Assembly (NCBI GenBank): GCA_031361295.1
Contig: JANMCN010000036.1
Coordinates: forward strand, 18,547 to 82,546
Length of the DNA: 64,000 bases
Direction of reading: 5' to 3'
Source: JALZOC01 sp031361295
Lineage (GTDB): Bacteria > Acidobacteriota > Vicinamibacteria > Vicinamibacterales > 2-12-FULL-66-21
Shown here: in pieces, positions 16,472-26,000 of the stretch
How positions within the stretch are numbered: position 1 is the first letter of the stretch
Layout of the letters: each line of letters opens with the position of its first letter
Notes under the pieces: model-generated
The model's input: the letters and a program-made list of their open reading frames with translations, nothing else
The model's database searches: none
Told to the model about the DNA's origin: nothing
Program-made: the position numbers and the translations under genes

Positions 16472-16576
16472 GTGTGAACAGGTGTGAAGGAGCGGGCAGA
16501 TCCGAGCGGAAACGTTGAGCTATTGTGCCATTAAATTGACTGTCGTGGCTCGTTGTGTCAAATAAATGACTGTCGT
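16472..16576. repeat. Short direct repeats near a regulatory gene cluster
   Basis: TGACTGTCGT occurs twice, at 16537-16546 and 16567-16576, exactly 30 bases (about three helical turns) apart and in AT-rich surroundings. The second copy touches the stop of the DHp-like gene. Just upstream, GTGTGAA occurs at 16472-16478 and 16482-16488, 10 bases apart. Helically phased direct repeats often mark binding sites of a regulator. No promoter could be tied to them with confidence. The rest of 16326-16536 appears non-coding. Confidence 0.35.
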
Positions 16577-16809
16577 CACGCCTTCGAACGAGTGCGGACT
16601 TCCCGTGCGGTCGCCATGGCATCGAGGACGCTCGCGACCACCTGGGAGGCGCGCGCGCGCGTCATCTCGTCGGCCGCCTTGGCCTCGAGCAATTCCGCGT
16701 TCGCCAGGATGATTCCCAGCTGGTTGTTCAACCGGTGAAAGAGCAGTCCGAGGTCGGGCGGTTCGGTCACGGACGTCCTCCCGGTTCTGGGGTCGGCGGC
16801 CGGAGCCAT
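16576..16809 (-). CDS. Stand-alone DHp-like (histidine-kinase dimerisation) protein
   Basis: A 77-residue protein whose central helix, LGLLFHRLNNQLGIILANAE, resembles the H-box helix of histidine kinases (His followed by LNNxLG). A second helix (TRARASQVVASVLDAMATAREV) could complete a four-helix-bundle dimer. There is no HATPase domain, so it cannot autophosphorylate. It could act as a phosphotransfer or dominant-negative partner of a kinase, or be a decayed kinase remnant. Its ATG overlaps the stop of the HTH gene (TGATG), so the two are co-translated. The reading frame extends upstream to 17244, but that part lies over the HTH gene and is not supported. Confidence 0.6.
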   Translation of the reverse strand: MAPAADPRTGRTSVTEPPDLGLLFHRLNNQLGIILANAELLEAKAADEMTRARASQVVASVLDAMATAREVRTRSKA

Positions 16810-17015
16810 CAAGCTTCTTTGCTCGTCAGTTCGCCCGCGCGCCCCGGCTCGCGCCAGAGCGTGTCGACGAAGATGCGCACCGATCCGCCGGCGGTACGGA
16901 CGTACTCGACCTTGCCGCTGGCGATCCAGTTGTAAATCGTGCGGCGGCTGACGCCGACCAGCTCGCACGCCTTCATGATCGAAATCGTCTTGCGATCGGT
17001 GATCATCTCTCTCAT
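16809..17015 (-). CDS. Excisionase/MerR-like HTH DNA-binding protein
   Basis: A 68-residue protein consisting of one helix-turn-helix with a wing: SIMKACELVGVSRRTIYNWIASGKVEYVRTAGGSVRIF. This is the excisionase-family HTH (MerR-type fold), used by phage excisionases and by small transcriptional regulators. No integrase or attachment site is nearby, so a regulatory role is more likely than recombination. ATGs at 17015 and 17006 are both possible; the second has AGAGAG just before it. It is coupled by overlapping stop and start to the DHp-like gene, and points away from the sigma-54 regulator at 17275. Confidence 0.8.
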   Translation of the reverse strand: MREMITDRKTISIMKACELVGVSRRTIYNWIASGKVEYVRTAGGSVRIFVDTLWREPGRAGELTSKEA

Positions 17016-17274
17016 CGCCAGGCCCGGTACCGACGGGCGTGAGTGGGTTGCCGCATTCGAGGTTCACAAGCGTTATCGGACGAGCGCGCACGCCGCTGTA
17101 GCCTCGAGCGATCGCGCCGACAGGCCATTCGGATCGTTTCAGGACTTCGTGGACACGCGCCGTCACCTGCTGACCAACGGGTCGGGCTCGGCACGATCGC
17201 AGGCGTGGAAAATCCCGTTTCGCGACGCGCATTGACCGCTCCACCGGGGGGTGTCAAAATGCCGTCGCGCCTGA

Positions 17275-18675
17275 ATGTCTGACGGCCAGAAGCATCTCCT
17301 GATTGTCGACGACGAAAACGCGCTGCGCGAGGCCATCGCGGAGCGCCTCGGGGATCATGGCTTCGTCGTCGAGCAGGCCGACAGCGGCGAGGCCGCGCTC
17401 CAGCGCCTCGCGGAATTCGCCTTCGACATCCTCATCACGGATCTGCGTCTTCCCGGAATCGACGGCCGGAAGGTCCTGGATGCCGCGCTCGAGCGGTACC
17501 CCGAGATCATCGCCATCGTCATCACCGGCTACGGCACGGTGAAGGACGCCGTCGAGGCGATCAAGCAGGGGGCCGCGGATTTCATCACCAAGCCGTTCCA
17601 GTTCGACGCGCTTCTCCACGTGCTGCGATCGGCGCTCGAGCAGCGCCGGCTGAAATCGGAGAATGCCTATCTCCGATCGCAGCTCGAAGAGCGATACCGC
17701 ATTGACGGTCTGGTCGGCCAGAGCCGCATCATGCGCGATCTGTTTCACCTCCTCGAGACCGTCGCGACCACGTCGAGCACGGTGCTGATCACCGGGGAGA
17801 CCGGCACGGGCAAGGAGCTCGCCGCGCGCGCCATCCATCACGCGAGCCCGCGGCGCGCGAACCGGTTCGTCGCCATCAACTGCAGCGCCATCCCGGAGAC
17901 GCTGCTCGAAGCGGAGCTCTTCGGACACGTCCGCGGCGCGTTCACGGGCGCGGTCGCGACTCGCCAGGGGCGGCTCGAACAGGCCCACAAGGGCACGCTG
18001 TTCCTCGACGAAGTGGGCACGATGAGCCCGGCGCTGCAGGCAAAGCTGCTGCGCGTGCTGCAGGAGCGCGAGTTCGAGCGGGTCGGAGACTCGCACACCG
18101 TCAAGATCGACGTGCGGGTGATCGCGGCGACGCACTCCGACCTCGCGCGCATGGTGTCGGAGGGGACGTTCCGCGAAGACCTGTTCTACCGGCTGAACGT
18201 CATCCCGGTGCAGTTGCCCTCGCTGCGCGAACGCCGCGACGACGTGCCGCTGCTCGTGCAGCACTTCCTGCAGAAGCTTGCAACGGAGGCCGGTCGCGGC
18301 CATGTCACGGTGTCGCAGGACGCGCTGCGCCGCCTGATGGCCTATCAGTGGCCCGGCAACGTGCGGCAGCTCGAAAACATCGTCGAGCGCGCCCTCGCAT
18401 TCAATCACGGACGCGCGCAGCTGGACGTCCAGGACCTTCCGGCGGAAATCCAGAACGGCCCATCGCCCGTCGATTCGTCGGAGGTCTGGTTTCCCGACGA
18501 TGGTCTCGACTTCGAGCGGTACATCGAAGGGGTGGAGCTGTCGCTGATCCGGCGATCGCTCGAACGGACGCAGGGCAACAAACGCCAGGCGGCCAAGCTG
18601 CTGAACCTGAAGCGCACCACGCTCATCGAGAAGCTCAAACGGCTTGAAGCCCCGGCCGCCGCAAAGCTGCCATAA
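17275..18675 (+). CDS. Sigma-54-dependent response regulator (NtrC family)
   Basis: A 466-residue activator. The receiver domain (about 1-125) has the acidic pocket IVDDE and phospho-acceptor D56 in ILITDLRLPG. The AAA+ domain (about 145-380) has Walker A TGETGTGKELAARAIH, the sigma-54 contact loop GAFTGA, and Walker B TLFLDEVGTM. A Fis-type HTH closes the protein (LERTQGNKRQAAKLLNLKRTTL). It would activate sigma-54 promoters when phosphorylated. The hybrid kinase at 13848 and the DHp-like protein at 16576 are plausible partners by position. No clear sigma-54 promoter was identified in the neighbouring gaps. Confidence 0.94.
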   Translation: MSDGQKHLLIVDDENALREAIAERLGDHGFVVEQADSGEAALQRLAEFAFDILITDLRLPGIDGRKVLDAALERYPEIIAIVITGYGTVKDAVEAIKQGAADFITKPFQFDALLHVLRSALEQRRLKSENAYLRSQLEERYRIDGLVGQSRIMRDLFHLLETVATTSSTVLITGETGTGKELAARAIHHASPRRANRFVAINCSAIPETLLEAELFGHVRGAFTGAVATRQGRLEQAHKGTLFLDEVGTMSPALQAKLLRVLQEREFERVGDSHTVKIDVRVIAATHSDLARMVSEGTFREDLFYRLNVIPVQLPSLRERRDDVPLLVQHFLQKLATEAGRGHVTVSQDALRRLMAYQWPGNVRQLENIVERALAFNHGRAQLDVQDLPAEIQNGPSPVDSSEVWFPDDGLDFERYIEGVELSLIRRSLERTQGNKRQAAKLLNLKRTTLIEKLKRLEAPAAAKLP

Positions 18676-18683
18676 TCGACCAT

Positions 18684-19847
18684 ATGCCTCCCCGGCACCA
18701 CTACTGGACGATCATCGTCGACGACAAGCCAACGGCTTTCCGCGCGGCGGAGCAGGAAGAGTTGATGCCGACGCTGCGTCAACTGCAGGCGCGCCACCCT
18801 GATGCGGTCATGAAGTGGTTCGCGCGCGGGCGGCTGTGGGAGTCCCAGGACATCGAACGCGCGGACGCGGCAGCCCGCCGCCGCCCGCCCGCAGGGGATC
18901 GTCGTCCGCCCGCAGGCGATAGACGCGGCCGTGAATGGCGGCCCGGGGGGGAGCACAAGGATCCGCGCGACCGCTTCAAAATCCCGCGGGATGAAAAGCG
19001 ACGGCGCTTCGCCGAGAATCTTTTTCGCGACCGTTCCGAGCCACCGCCACAGACCGCCGAGAAGCGGGGCGACGACGTTCCGCCGCCGCGAACGTCAATC
19101 GATGGGACTCCCCGGGACAATCGCGGCGCAACGCGGCCGTGGAGCCCCGCGGGCGCTCGCGGAGGAAAGCCCGCCTGGAACCGGGACGGCGCACGGGGAA
19201 CGAAGCCTGGAAACCGCGAGGGCGACCACGGTGGCAAGCCGCCGTGGAAGCGTGACGGTCGTCCCGCGGCTCCGGCTTCGAGCCGCGGAGGAGACCGTGG
19301 CGCGAAGCCCGCCTGGCCGCGCGGCGAGGCGCGCGGGGACCGCGATCAACAGCGCGGTGGGAGGCCGGACTGGAAGCCGGCGCCGTCGACCGACCGGCCC
19401 GGCGGCGACCGCAAGCCGTGGGGACGTCCCCCGGGCGCCCCGACGGGACGACCGCCGTGGTCGAAAGATCGACCCGCGGGTCGCGACGGCACCTCCGGCA
19501 GCCGCCCGCCCGCGGGCGGATGGAAACGGGACAGGCCTGCCGGTGGAGGCTGGAAGAAGGATCGGCCCGCGCCTGGTGGCTCGTTTCCCAGGGATCGGCC
19601 GGATGGAAGTCGAGGCGGCCGGCCACCAGGCCCGCCGCGGCCACGAGACGATGAGCGGGGCGGGAGTGGACCTGCCGGTCGGCCGGGCGGCTCAGGCCGG
19701 ACCGGCGGCGCCGGGCGCCCGGGTGGAATCGGACGTCCGGGAGGGTCCGGCCGTCCCCCGGGCGGGGCGAATCGATTCGGGCCGCGCCCGCCACGGGGCG
19801 GGGGCAAACCGGGCGGCAGCGGCGGCGGTGGAGGCCGCAGCCGGTGA
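18684..19847 (+). CDS. Disordered Arg/Gly/Pro-rich protein with KPxW repeats
   Basis: A 387-residue protein of no recognised family. The first 60 residues look folded (MPPRHHYWTIIVDDKPTAFR, then a helix through MPTLRQLQARHPDAVMKWFARG). Residues 65 to the end are low complexity: tandem PPAGDRR, repeated KPxW and GGWKRDRP motifs with basic spacers, and a tail of GRPGGSGR-type RGG boxes. RGG and aromatic-spaced basic repeats are associated with RNA binding and phase-separated granules; that role is inferred. It starts 8 bases after the sigma-54 regulator, and its stop overlaps the GTG of the Dabb gene (GTGA), so the three genes are probably one transcript. Strong codon bias from composition makes an accidental frame unlikely but not impossible. 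Confidence 0.65.
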   Translation: MPPRHHYWTIIVDDKPTAFRAAEQEELMPTLRQLQARHPDAVMKWFARGRLWESQDIERADAAARRRPPAGDRRPPAGDRRGREWRPGGEHKDPRDRFKIPRDEKRRRFAENLFRDRSEPPPQTAEKRGDDVPPPRTSIDGTPRDNRGATRPWSPAGARGGKPAWNRDGARGTKPGNREGDHGGKPPWKRDGRPAAPASSRGGDRGAKPAWPRGEARGDRDQQRGGRPDWKPAPSTDRPGGDRKPWGRPPGAPTGRPPWSKDRPAGRDGTSGSRPPAGGWKRDRPAGGGWKKDRPAPGGSFPRDRPDGSRGGRPPGPPRPRDDERGGSGPAGRPGGSGRTGGAGRPGGIGRPGGSGRPPGGANRFGPRPPRGGGKPGGSGGGGGRSR

Positions 19848-20191
19848 TCGCCCACGTGATCCTGTTCAGCCCCAAACCGGAGCTGACGCTGGAGGCCCGG
19901 CGCGACCTGCTCGGCGCCCTCGTGTCGGCGTCGGCCGAGATCCCGTCAATACGATCGTTTCGCGTAGGCCGACGAGTGAAGCACGGCCTCCCCGGATACG
20001 AGTCGCTGATGCGTGACGACTACGACTTCGCCGCAATCGTCGAGTTCGACGACATGGACGGCCTGACGTCGTACCTCGCGCATCCATCGCACGCAGCGAT
20101 CGGCCGCCATTTCGTGATGTCCGCCGCGCGTTCACTCGCGTACGACTACGCGCTCGTCGATGCGGCGAGCGTGGGGCTGCTGATCGACTGA
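19844..20191 (+). CDS. Dabb (stress-responsive A/B barrel) domain protein
   Basis: A 115-residue protein matching the dimeric alpha/beta-barrel (Dabb) domain: IAHVILFSPKPELTLEARRDL, then SFRVGRRVKHGL, YDFAAIVEFDDMDGLTSYLAHPSHAAIGRHF. Family members are small cytoplasmic proteins, some with ring-cleavage or cyclase-type activities, most without known function. Translation starts at GTG, overlapping the stop of the disordered protein by four bases. Its last 46 bases overlap the end of the convergent dusB gene. The odd operon partners give little functional guidance. Confidence 0.83.
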   Translation: MIAHVILFSPKPELTLEARRDLLGALVSASAEIPSIRSFRVGRRVKHGLPGYESLMRDDYDFAAIVEFDDMDGLTSYLAHPSHAAIGRHFVMSAARSLAYDYALVDAASVGLLID

Positions 20192-21252
20192 ACCCGGAGC
20201 GGGGCATCCACGACGGGCGCCAGGAAGAAGTCTTCGATGATCGTACGCAGGTGGGGGAGCGACTCCGCCGCGTTGATGGCGATGCGAAGGTGCGACCCGT
20301 TGTCGAGACCCTTGGTGTACCAGGAGTTCAACGCGCGCAGCTTGTTGATCACCCACCGATCGTGGCCGCGCGCGGGAAGAGCCTCACCCCCCAGGGCGGG
20401 CTGCGCCGGGGCCGTGTGGCGGAACCCGGCGGCCTCGCCGAGCCGCTCGTGCATCAGTAAGTCGATGTAGTCGAGCAGGAACTGGCCCCGGTCCGCGGCC
20501 GAGACCGCGCGTGGTGCGCGGCCCGCCGCGACGTCCGCGGCCTGCTGAAAAATCCAGGGGTTCCTGAGGGCTCCGCGACCGACGAGGACGCCGCGGACGC
20601 TCGCTCCGCGCATCCGATCGACGACCTGCCCCGGCTCGATACAATCGCCGCTCCCGAACACGGGGATGGACACGCCGGCCGCCACGCGTTCGATCAGGTC
20701 CCAGTCCGACAGGCCTGAATAGGACTGGGCGGCGGTACGGCCGTGGACCGCGACCGCGGACGCGCCCGCGTCTTCCACGCGCCTCGCGAGATCGGGCGCA
20801 TTGATCGCATCCTGATCCCATCCGGCCCGCATTTTCACCGTGACGGGAATCTTCACGGCTCGCGCCATCGCGCGCACCACGTCGGCGGCGTGCGCCGGTT
20901 CGCGCATCAGGCTGCACCCGGCGCTGTGCCGGGCAATCTTGTGGACGGGACATCCCATGTTCACGTCGACGATGTCGGCGCCCATCCCCTCGACGATTTG
21001 CGCGGCGTCGGCCATCTTCGCCGGATCGCCGCCGAAGATCTGAATCGACACCGGCCGCTCTTCCTCGGTGTACTCCGCGTACTCGAGAGTGCGATCGATG
21101 CCGCGGACGAGCCCTTCCGAACTCACCATCTCGGTGACGACCAGTCCGCACCCGCCCTTCCGCTTCACCAGCCGGCGGAAGGCAGTGTCCGTCATGCCGG
21201 CCATCGGCGCGAGGGCATACGGCTCCGTCAGTTCGATTCTGCCGATTTTCAT
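20146..21252 (-). CDS. dusB: tRNA-dihydrouridine synthase B
   Basis: A 368-residue FMN enzyme that reduces specific uridines of tRNA to dihydrouridine. The TIM-barrel opening APMAGMTDTAFRRLVKRKGG and the catalytic region DVNMGCPVHKIARHSAGCSLM (with the active-site Cys near residue 110) identify the DusB subgroup. It is followed by VKMRAGWD and the FMN-binding VHGRTAAQSYSG and GSGDC segments. The C-terminal helical tRNA-binding domain is longer than average and contains an insert around residues 285-305. It overlaps the convergent Dabb gene by 46 bases. The start ATG at 21252 fits the family. Confidence 0.92.
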   Translation of the reverse strand: MKIGRIELTEPYALAPMAGMTDTAFRRLVKRKGGCGLVVTEMVSSEGLVRGIDRTLEYAEYTEEERPVSIQIFGGDPAKMADAAQIVEGMGADIVDVNMGCPVHKIARHSAGCSLMREPAHAADVVRAMARAVKIPVTVKMRAGWDQDAINAPDLARRVEDAGASAVAVHGRTAAQSYSGLSDWDLIERVAAGVSIPVFGSGDCIEPGQVVDRMRGASVRGVLVGRGALRNPWIFQQAADVAAGRAPRAVSAADRGQFLLDYIDLLMHERLGEAAGFRHTAPAQPALGGEALPARGHDRWVINKLRALNSWYTKGLDNGSHLRIAINAAESLPHLRTIIEDFFLAPVVDAPLRVQSISSPTLAASTSA

Positions 21253-21297
21253 CGATTCACTTCACCGCACGTCTCGCGTGGCGCCGTACGTTGCACG

Positions 21298-21801
21298 TTA
21301 CTGCGGCCTGACGTCCGCCGCGTCCACCTCGACGCTGACCGCCTGCCCGATCAGGTCCACGGCCAGCACGAGCCGCGCGTGTGCGCCCTTGCGAACCAGC
21401 CGGCCGACGACGCCCTTGAGCGGACCGTGCACGACCTCCACCATCGTCCCTTCGCGGATCAGCGGACAGGGATCGAACTGGAGATCGCTTTCGACAATGC
21501 GGCGGATGCCGTCGATCTCGAAATCGGGAATCGGCGCGATTTCGCCGTCGAACGCCACGATGCTGACGACCCCGGTGCACTTGAGAATGGGGAGACGTTC
21601 GCGCCCGTCGAACCGCGCGAAGCAGTACCCCGGGAACAGCGGCCAGTCGACCTTCTTCTTCCGATCCTTCCAGCGGCTCCACCGCGGGATCGTCGGCAGA
21701 AACGCCTCGTACCCCTTCTGCACCAGCTGTTCCCGCACGACCTGCTCGTGCCGCGAACGCGTCCAGATGGCGTACCAAGGCTCCTTTGAAAGCTGCGTCA
21801 T
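21298..21801 (-). CDS. NusG-family specialised transcription antiterminator (UpxY/RfaH-like)
   Basis: A 167-residue NusG paralogue. The NGN domain (WYAIWTRSRHEQVVREQLVQ, then FPGYCFARFDGRE) and the C-terminal KOW domain (MVEVVHGPLKGVVGRLVRKG) are both present. Housekeeping NusG is encoded in the secE-rpl cluster, not here, and paralogues of this length (UpxY, LoaP, RfaH) promote readthrough of long polysaccharide or secondary-metabolite operons. Its target is not obvious; the nearest surface-polysaccharide genes are the wzt/wzm pair 6 kb away. It follows the SurA-like gene by about 85 bases on the same strand. Confidence 0.87.
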   Translation of the reverse strand: MTQLSKEPWYAIWTRSRHEQVVREQLVQKGYEAFLPTIPRWSRWKDRKKKVDWPLFPGYCFARFDGRERLPILKCTGVVSIVAFDGEIAPIPDFEIDGIRRIVESDLQFDPCPLIREGTMVEVVHGPLKGVVGRLVRKGAHARLVLAVDLIGQAVSVEVDAADVRPQ

Positions 21802-21886
21802 CCTTCGCCTTGTTCCGCTTCGGCCTCACATCCGCTGCACACGCGTGGCTGACGTCATGCGCAGAGGATCATCCGAGGAGGCCTGG

Positions 21887-22966
21887 TCAGAGCCCGGGCG
21901 CGGCCGGCGCCGCGGCGTCCTGCGCCACCTGCTTGTCGTACAGCCGCTTCAGCTCGTCGTTCTTCCACTCGATGATCGCCTGGCCGCGGACGCGAGAGAG
22001 AAACCTGCGCACTTCAACCTGCTGCCGTGCATCGTGGACCTTGTCGGCCACCAGATCGCGCACGCTCTCGAACGGCTGGGGCGCCGCCGGCTTCAACGTC
22101 TCGAGCTTCAGCACCTGGAACCCACGGGGCCCGCGCAGCGGTTCGGTGATGTCGCCGGGCTTCATCTTCTGAATCAACTGCTGCAGCGACGGCGATACTT
22201 CCGTGACGTTGATCGGCCCGATGAGCCCACCGTTCGCCTTCGACGACGAGGCCGACACCTCGGTGGCCACCTTGCCGAAGTCTTCGCCTCCGACAACACG
22301 CGCGCGCACGGCTGCCGCCTGCTGCGCGACCTCGTCTTCCTTGCCGACGTTCAGCGTCGCCTGCCCACCTTTGGAAGTCGTCGGCACCTCGAGGAGGATT
22401 TCGCGAAACGTGACCGTCGCCGGCTGGACGAACTGGTCTTTGTGGGCGAGGTAGTACTGCCGCGCCTCCTCCTCCGTGATCGACAGCTTCGACCCGACTT
22501 CGTCGCGCTGCACCTGGCCGACGAGGAACTGCTTCTCGACGTTCTTGCGGAGATCGTCCACGCTCATCCCTTCCTGCTTCAGGGCCGCGTAGAACTTCGT
22601 GTCGTCCTGGAGGTTCTGCTCCTTGCGCAGGTTTTCCAGCCAGCTCTTGAACTGCTCGTCACTCAGGTGGTAGCCCTTCTCCTTTCCCATCTGGAGGAGC
22701 AGCAGCTCGTCGATCGCCTCCACCAGCAGCTGCGGCGTGACGTCGTCCATCGCCTTCTTCAGCTGTTCGCTGTCGTTCGCGATGTCCGCCTTGAGCTCCC
22801 CACCGCCGATCCGGGCCCGGATCGCGGCGGTCTGCTTCTCCTCGAGCTCGGTCTGCGTGAGGATGTCGCCGTTCACCTTCACGAGGACACGCTCGAGAAT
22901 CTGCGCCCGCATGGGCGCCACGAGCAATCCGAGGAGGACGCCTGTTGCGATCAGCCTGATCTTCAT
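21887..22966 (-). CDS. SurA-like periplasmic peptidyl-prolyl isomerase (parvulin type)
   Basis: A 359-residue secreted chaperone/isomerase. A signal peptide (LIATGVLLGLLVAPMRA) is followed by a helical SurA N-terminal domain (ERVLVKVNGDILTQTELEE). A parvulin rotamase domain (about 190-300) follows, with FREILLEVPTTS, RVVGGEDFGKVATEVS and FQVLKLETLKP. Proteins of this type help fold outer-membrane proteins. The ATG at 22966 (AGGTGG five bases upstream) is preferred over one at 22975. It follows mfd by about 40 bases on the same strand, so the two may be cotranscribed. Confidence 0.87.
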   Translation of the reverse strand: MKIRLIATGVLLGLLVAPMRAQILERVLVKVNGDILTQTELEEKQTAAIRARIGGGELKADIANDSEQLKKAMDDVTPQLLVEAIDELLLLQMGKEKGYHLSDEQFKSWLENLRKEQNLQDDTKFYAALKQEGMSVDDLRKNVEKQFLVGQVQRDEVGSKLSITEEEARQYYLAHKDQFVQPATVTFREILLEVPTTSKGGQATLNVGKEDEVAQQAAAVRARVVGGEDFGKVATEVSASSSKANGGLIGPINVTEVSPSLQQLIQKMKPGDITEPLRGPRGFQVLKLETLKPAAPQPFESVRDLVADKVHDARQQVEVRRFLSRVRGQAIIEWKNDELKRLYDKQVAQDAAAPAAPGL

Positions 22967-23007
22967 ATGAACCACCTAAACTACTGGAACACAATATCTT
23001 AAACGAT

Positions 23008-26000
23008 TTACCGGCCCTCGCTCAACTGGCGCAGCAGGCCCGAAACACGCACGAAGACGCCGTCGTCGGCCCGCGGGTTCTCGACGGCGGGCCGCATGAT
23101 CTCGTCTTTCGTAAAGCCCGATGTCACCTCGCCGGCCTGTGCCCGCGCGGCCCACCAGGACCCCCCCGCCACCGGGTCGGCCCCTTTCCTGGGCCGTTTT
23201 TGCGGCAAACCCGGGTCGGCGCGCGCGATCGGCGCCGGGCGTTCGCTCCCGAGAGGCTTCTTGAGGTCGAGCTTCACGGTGGCCGGTGGAATCAGGGCAA
23301 TATCCCCGCGATGCTGGACGACCCGGAACAGCCAGGCTGGATCGAGCTTCGCGTCGGCCCTGAACTTTAGGACGACCACGGCGCCTTCCCGGTCGAGAGA
23401 CTCGAGGCCGATCCGATCGGCCAGCACGCGGATTGCGGCGTACTCGGCCAGGTTCTGGACGGATTCCGGCGGCGGGCCATAGCGGTCCCGCACCTCTGCG
23501 ACGAGCTTGTCCAGTTCATCCTCGGTTCGGACCCCTGCCATGCGGCGATAAACCGTGAGCCGCTGGTTCATGTCGGGGATGTAGCGGTCGTCTATCCGCA
23601 GGTCGACCCGCAGGTTGACGTTCGCGCGGAGCTCATCCTCGAGCTCCTCTCCCTTCAGCTCCTTGATGGTCTGTTCGAGGAGCTTCATGTACATGTCGAA
23701 CCCGACGGCCTCGATATGTCCGCTCTGCTCGCCCCCCAGCAGATTGCCCGCGCCGCGGATCTCGAGGTCGAGCGCAGCGACCCGGAACCCGCTCCCCAGG
23801 TCGCTGAACTCCCGAATCGCGGCCAGCCGCTTCTTCGCGACCTCCGACAGGGAGTCTTCCGGCGGCACCAGCAGATACGCGTACGCCCGCCTGTCGGATC
23901 GACCGACGCGCCCGCGCAGCTGGTAGAGCTGTGACAGCCCGTAGCGATCAGCGCGGTTGATGATGATGGTGTTCGCGTTGGAAATGTCGAGGCCGTTCTC
24001 GATGATGGTCGTCGCCAGCAGCACGTCGTACTTGTGCGCGACGAAGTCCACCATCGCCTTCTCCAGGTCCTCCTCGGCCATCTGCCCGTGGCCGACGACG
24101 ACGCGCGCCTCCGGCACGAGCCGCTTGATCAAATCCCCCAGGGAGAAGATCGATTCGACGATGTTGTGAACGAAGTAGACCTGGCCGCCGCGCTCGATTT
24201 CGGTCCGGATCGCCGACGAGATGACGGCCTGGTCGAACTTGACGACATTGGTCTGGATGGAGAGCCGGTCTTTCGGCGGGGTCTCGATGATCGACATGTC
24301 ACGGATCCCCGCGAGCGACATGTTCAGCGTCCGCGGGATCGGCGTGGCCGTCATCGTGAGCACGTCGACGCGCTTGCGCATCTGCTTGATGCGTTCCTTG
24401 TGCGCGACGCCGAAGCGCTGCTCTTCGTCGACGACCAGCAACCCGAGGTCCCTGAACTCGACGTCCTTCGAGAGGAGGCGATGCGTGCCGACGATGATCT
24501 CGACCTTGCCGGCCTTGAGATCCTCCAGGGTGGCCTTCTGTTCGCCCTTGGTCCGAAAGCGGCTGACCATGTCGATGCGGACCGGGAACGCCGCAAAGCG
24601 GTCTTTCAGCGTCTTCAGATGCTGGAAGGCGAGCACCGTCGTCGGGGCGAGGACGGCCACCTGCTTCCCGTCCATGACGGCTTTGAACGCGGCCCGCATG
24701 GCCACCTCGGTCTTGCCGTAGCCCACGTCTCCGCAGAGCAGCCGATCCATCGTTCCCGGCGATTCCATGTCGGCCTTGATGTCTGCGACCGCGGTCTTCT
24801 GGTCGGCCGTCAGCTCCCACTCGAATGCGTCCTCGAACTCCTGCTGCCAGTGCGAATCAGGGCTGAAGGCGTGGCCGGGGACCGCCTTGCGCGCGGCATA
24901 GAGCTTCAACAGCTCCTCGGCCATGTCGCGCATGGCCTTCTTGACGCGTGTCTTCGCCTTCTCCCAGGTCGTTCCGCCAAGCTTGTCGAGCGACGGCCGC
25001 GAGGCGCCCGTGTATTTCTGGACGAGATCGAGCCGCTCGACGGGGACGAACAGCTTGTCCTCGCCCGAGTACCGGAGCTCCATGAACTCCTGCGGCGCGG
25101 CACCCACGTCGATCCGCTTGAGGCCGACGAATACGCCGATGCCATGATCCACATGGACGACGAGGTCTCCCGCCTTCAAATCGCGGAAGTCGGAAAGGAA
25201 GGTTCTGGTCGCGGAGCGGCGCCGCTCGTGCGTCTTGCGATCCTCCTCGAAGACATCGGTCTCCGCCCAGAACTGCAAGCCGGCTTCCGGCAGCCTGAAC
25301 CCGCGGGACAGGTGGCCCGTCCCCACGAGCACCGACGCCGTCCGGACGTCCTCAGCCTTTTCGATCGGCGCGGCAAAAATCTCGTAGTCCGCCAGCAATT
25401 CGATCGTCCGCTCCGCGAGGCCCGGGGAGTTGGCGATGAACACGATCGTGTCGCCGGCCTGCCGGCCGGTCCTGATCTCCGCCGCCCACTCGGGCACGCG
25501 TCCCGCGAACTGCAGCGCGGGCTGGCAGGCAATGTGGGCCGCCTCGTCGAGTGCCAGCGTCTCGAGCGAGGTCGCGCCGTCGAGCCAGGTCGCGGCCTCG
25601 TCCCACGGAACGATCAGCTCCAGCGGTGCGGGAGCGCGGCTGCCCCTGGCGACGGCTTCGCCGTAACTCGCGATGATCTGCCCGGTCAGCTTTTCGCCGT
25701 GCGACGCGACCGCCTCCGGCTCCGAGACGAGCACGGCGGGTTTGCCGTTGGACCACAGGTAGTCGAATGCCGTCGCGGAGCGATCAGGGGCCTCGGCGTC
25801 GCCGAGCAGTTCCTGCAGCGGTGTCACCGCCGCCTGGCCCAGCCCGTTGGTGGACCGCTGCGTGGCGGGATCGTAGCCGCGAATGGATTCGATCGTGTCG
25901 CCGACGAACTCGAGCCGGATCGGTTCGCGAGCCCCCGCGGGATAGAAATCCACGACACCGCCGCGGACACAGAATTCCCCCGTCTCGTCCACCGGATCCT

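Noticed and set aside
16809..17015. Excisionase-type HTH as sign of a prophage or integrative element
   Set aside because: No integrase, attachment repeats, tRNA target or compositional shift nearby.
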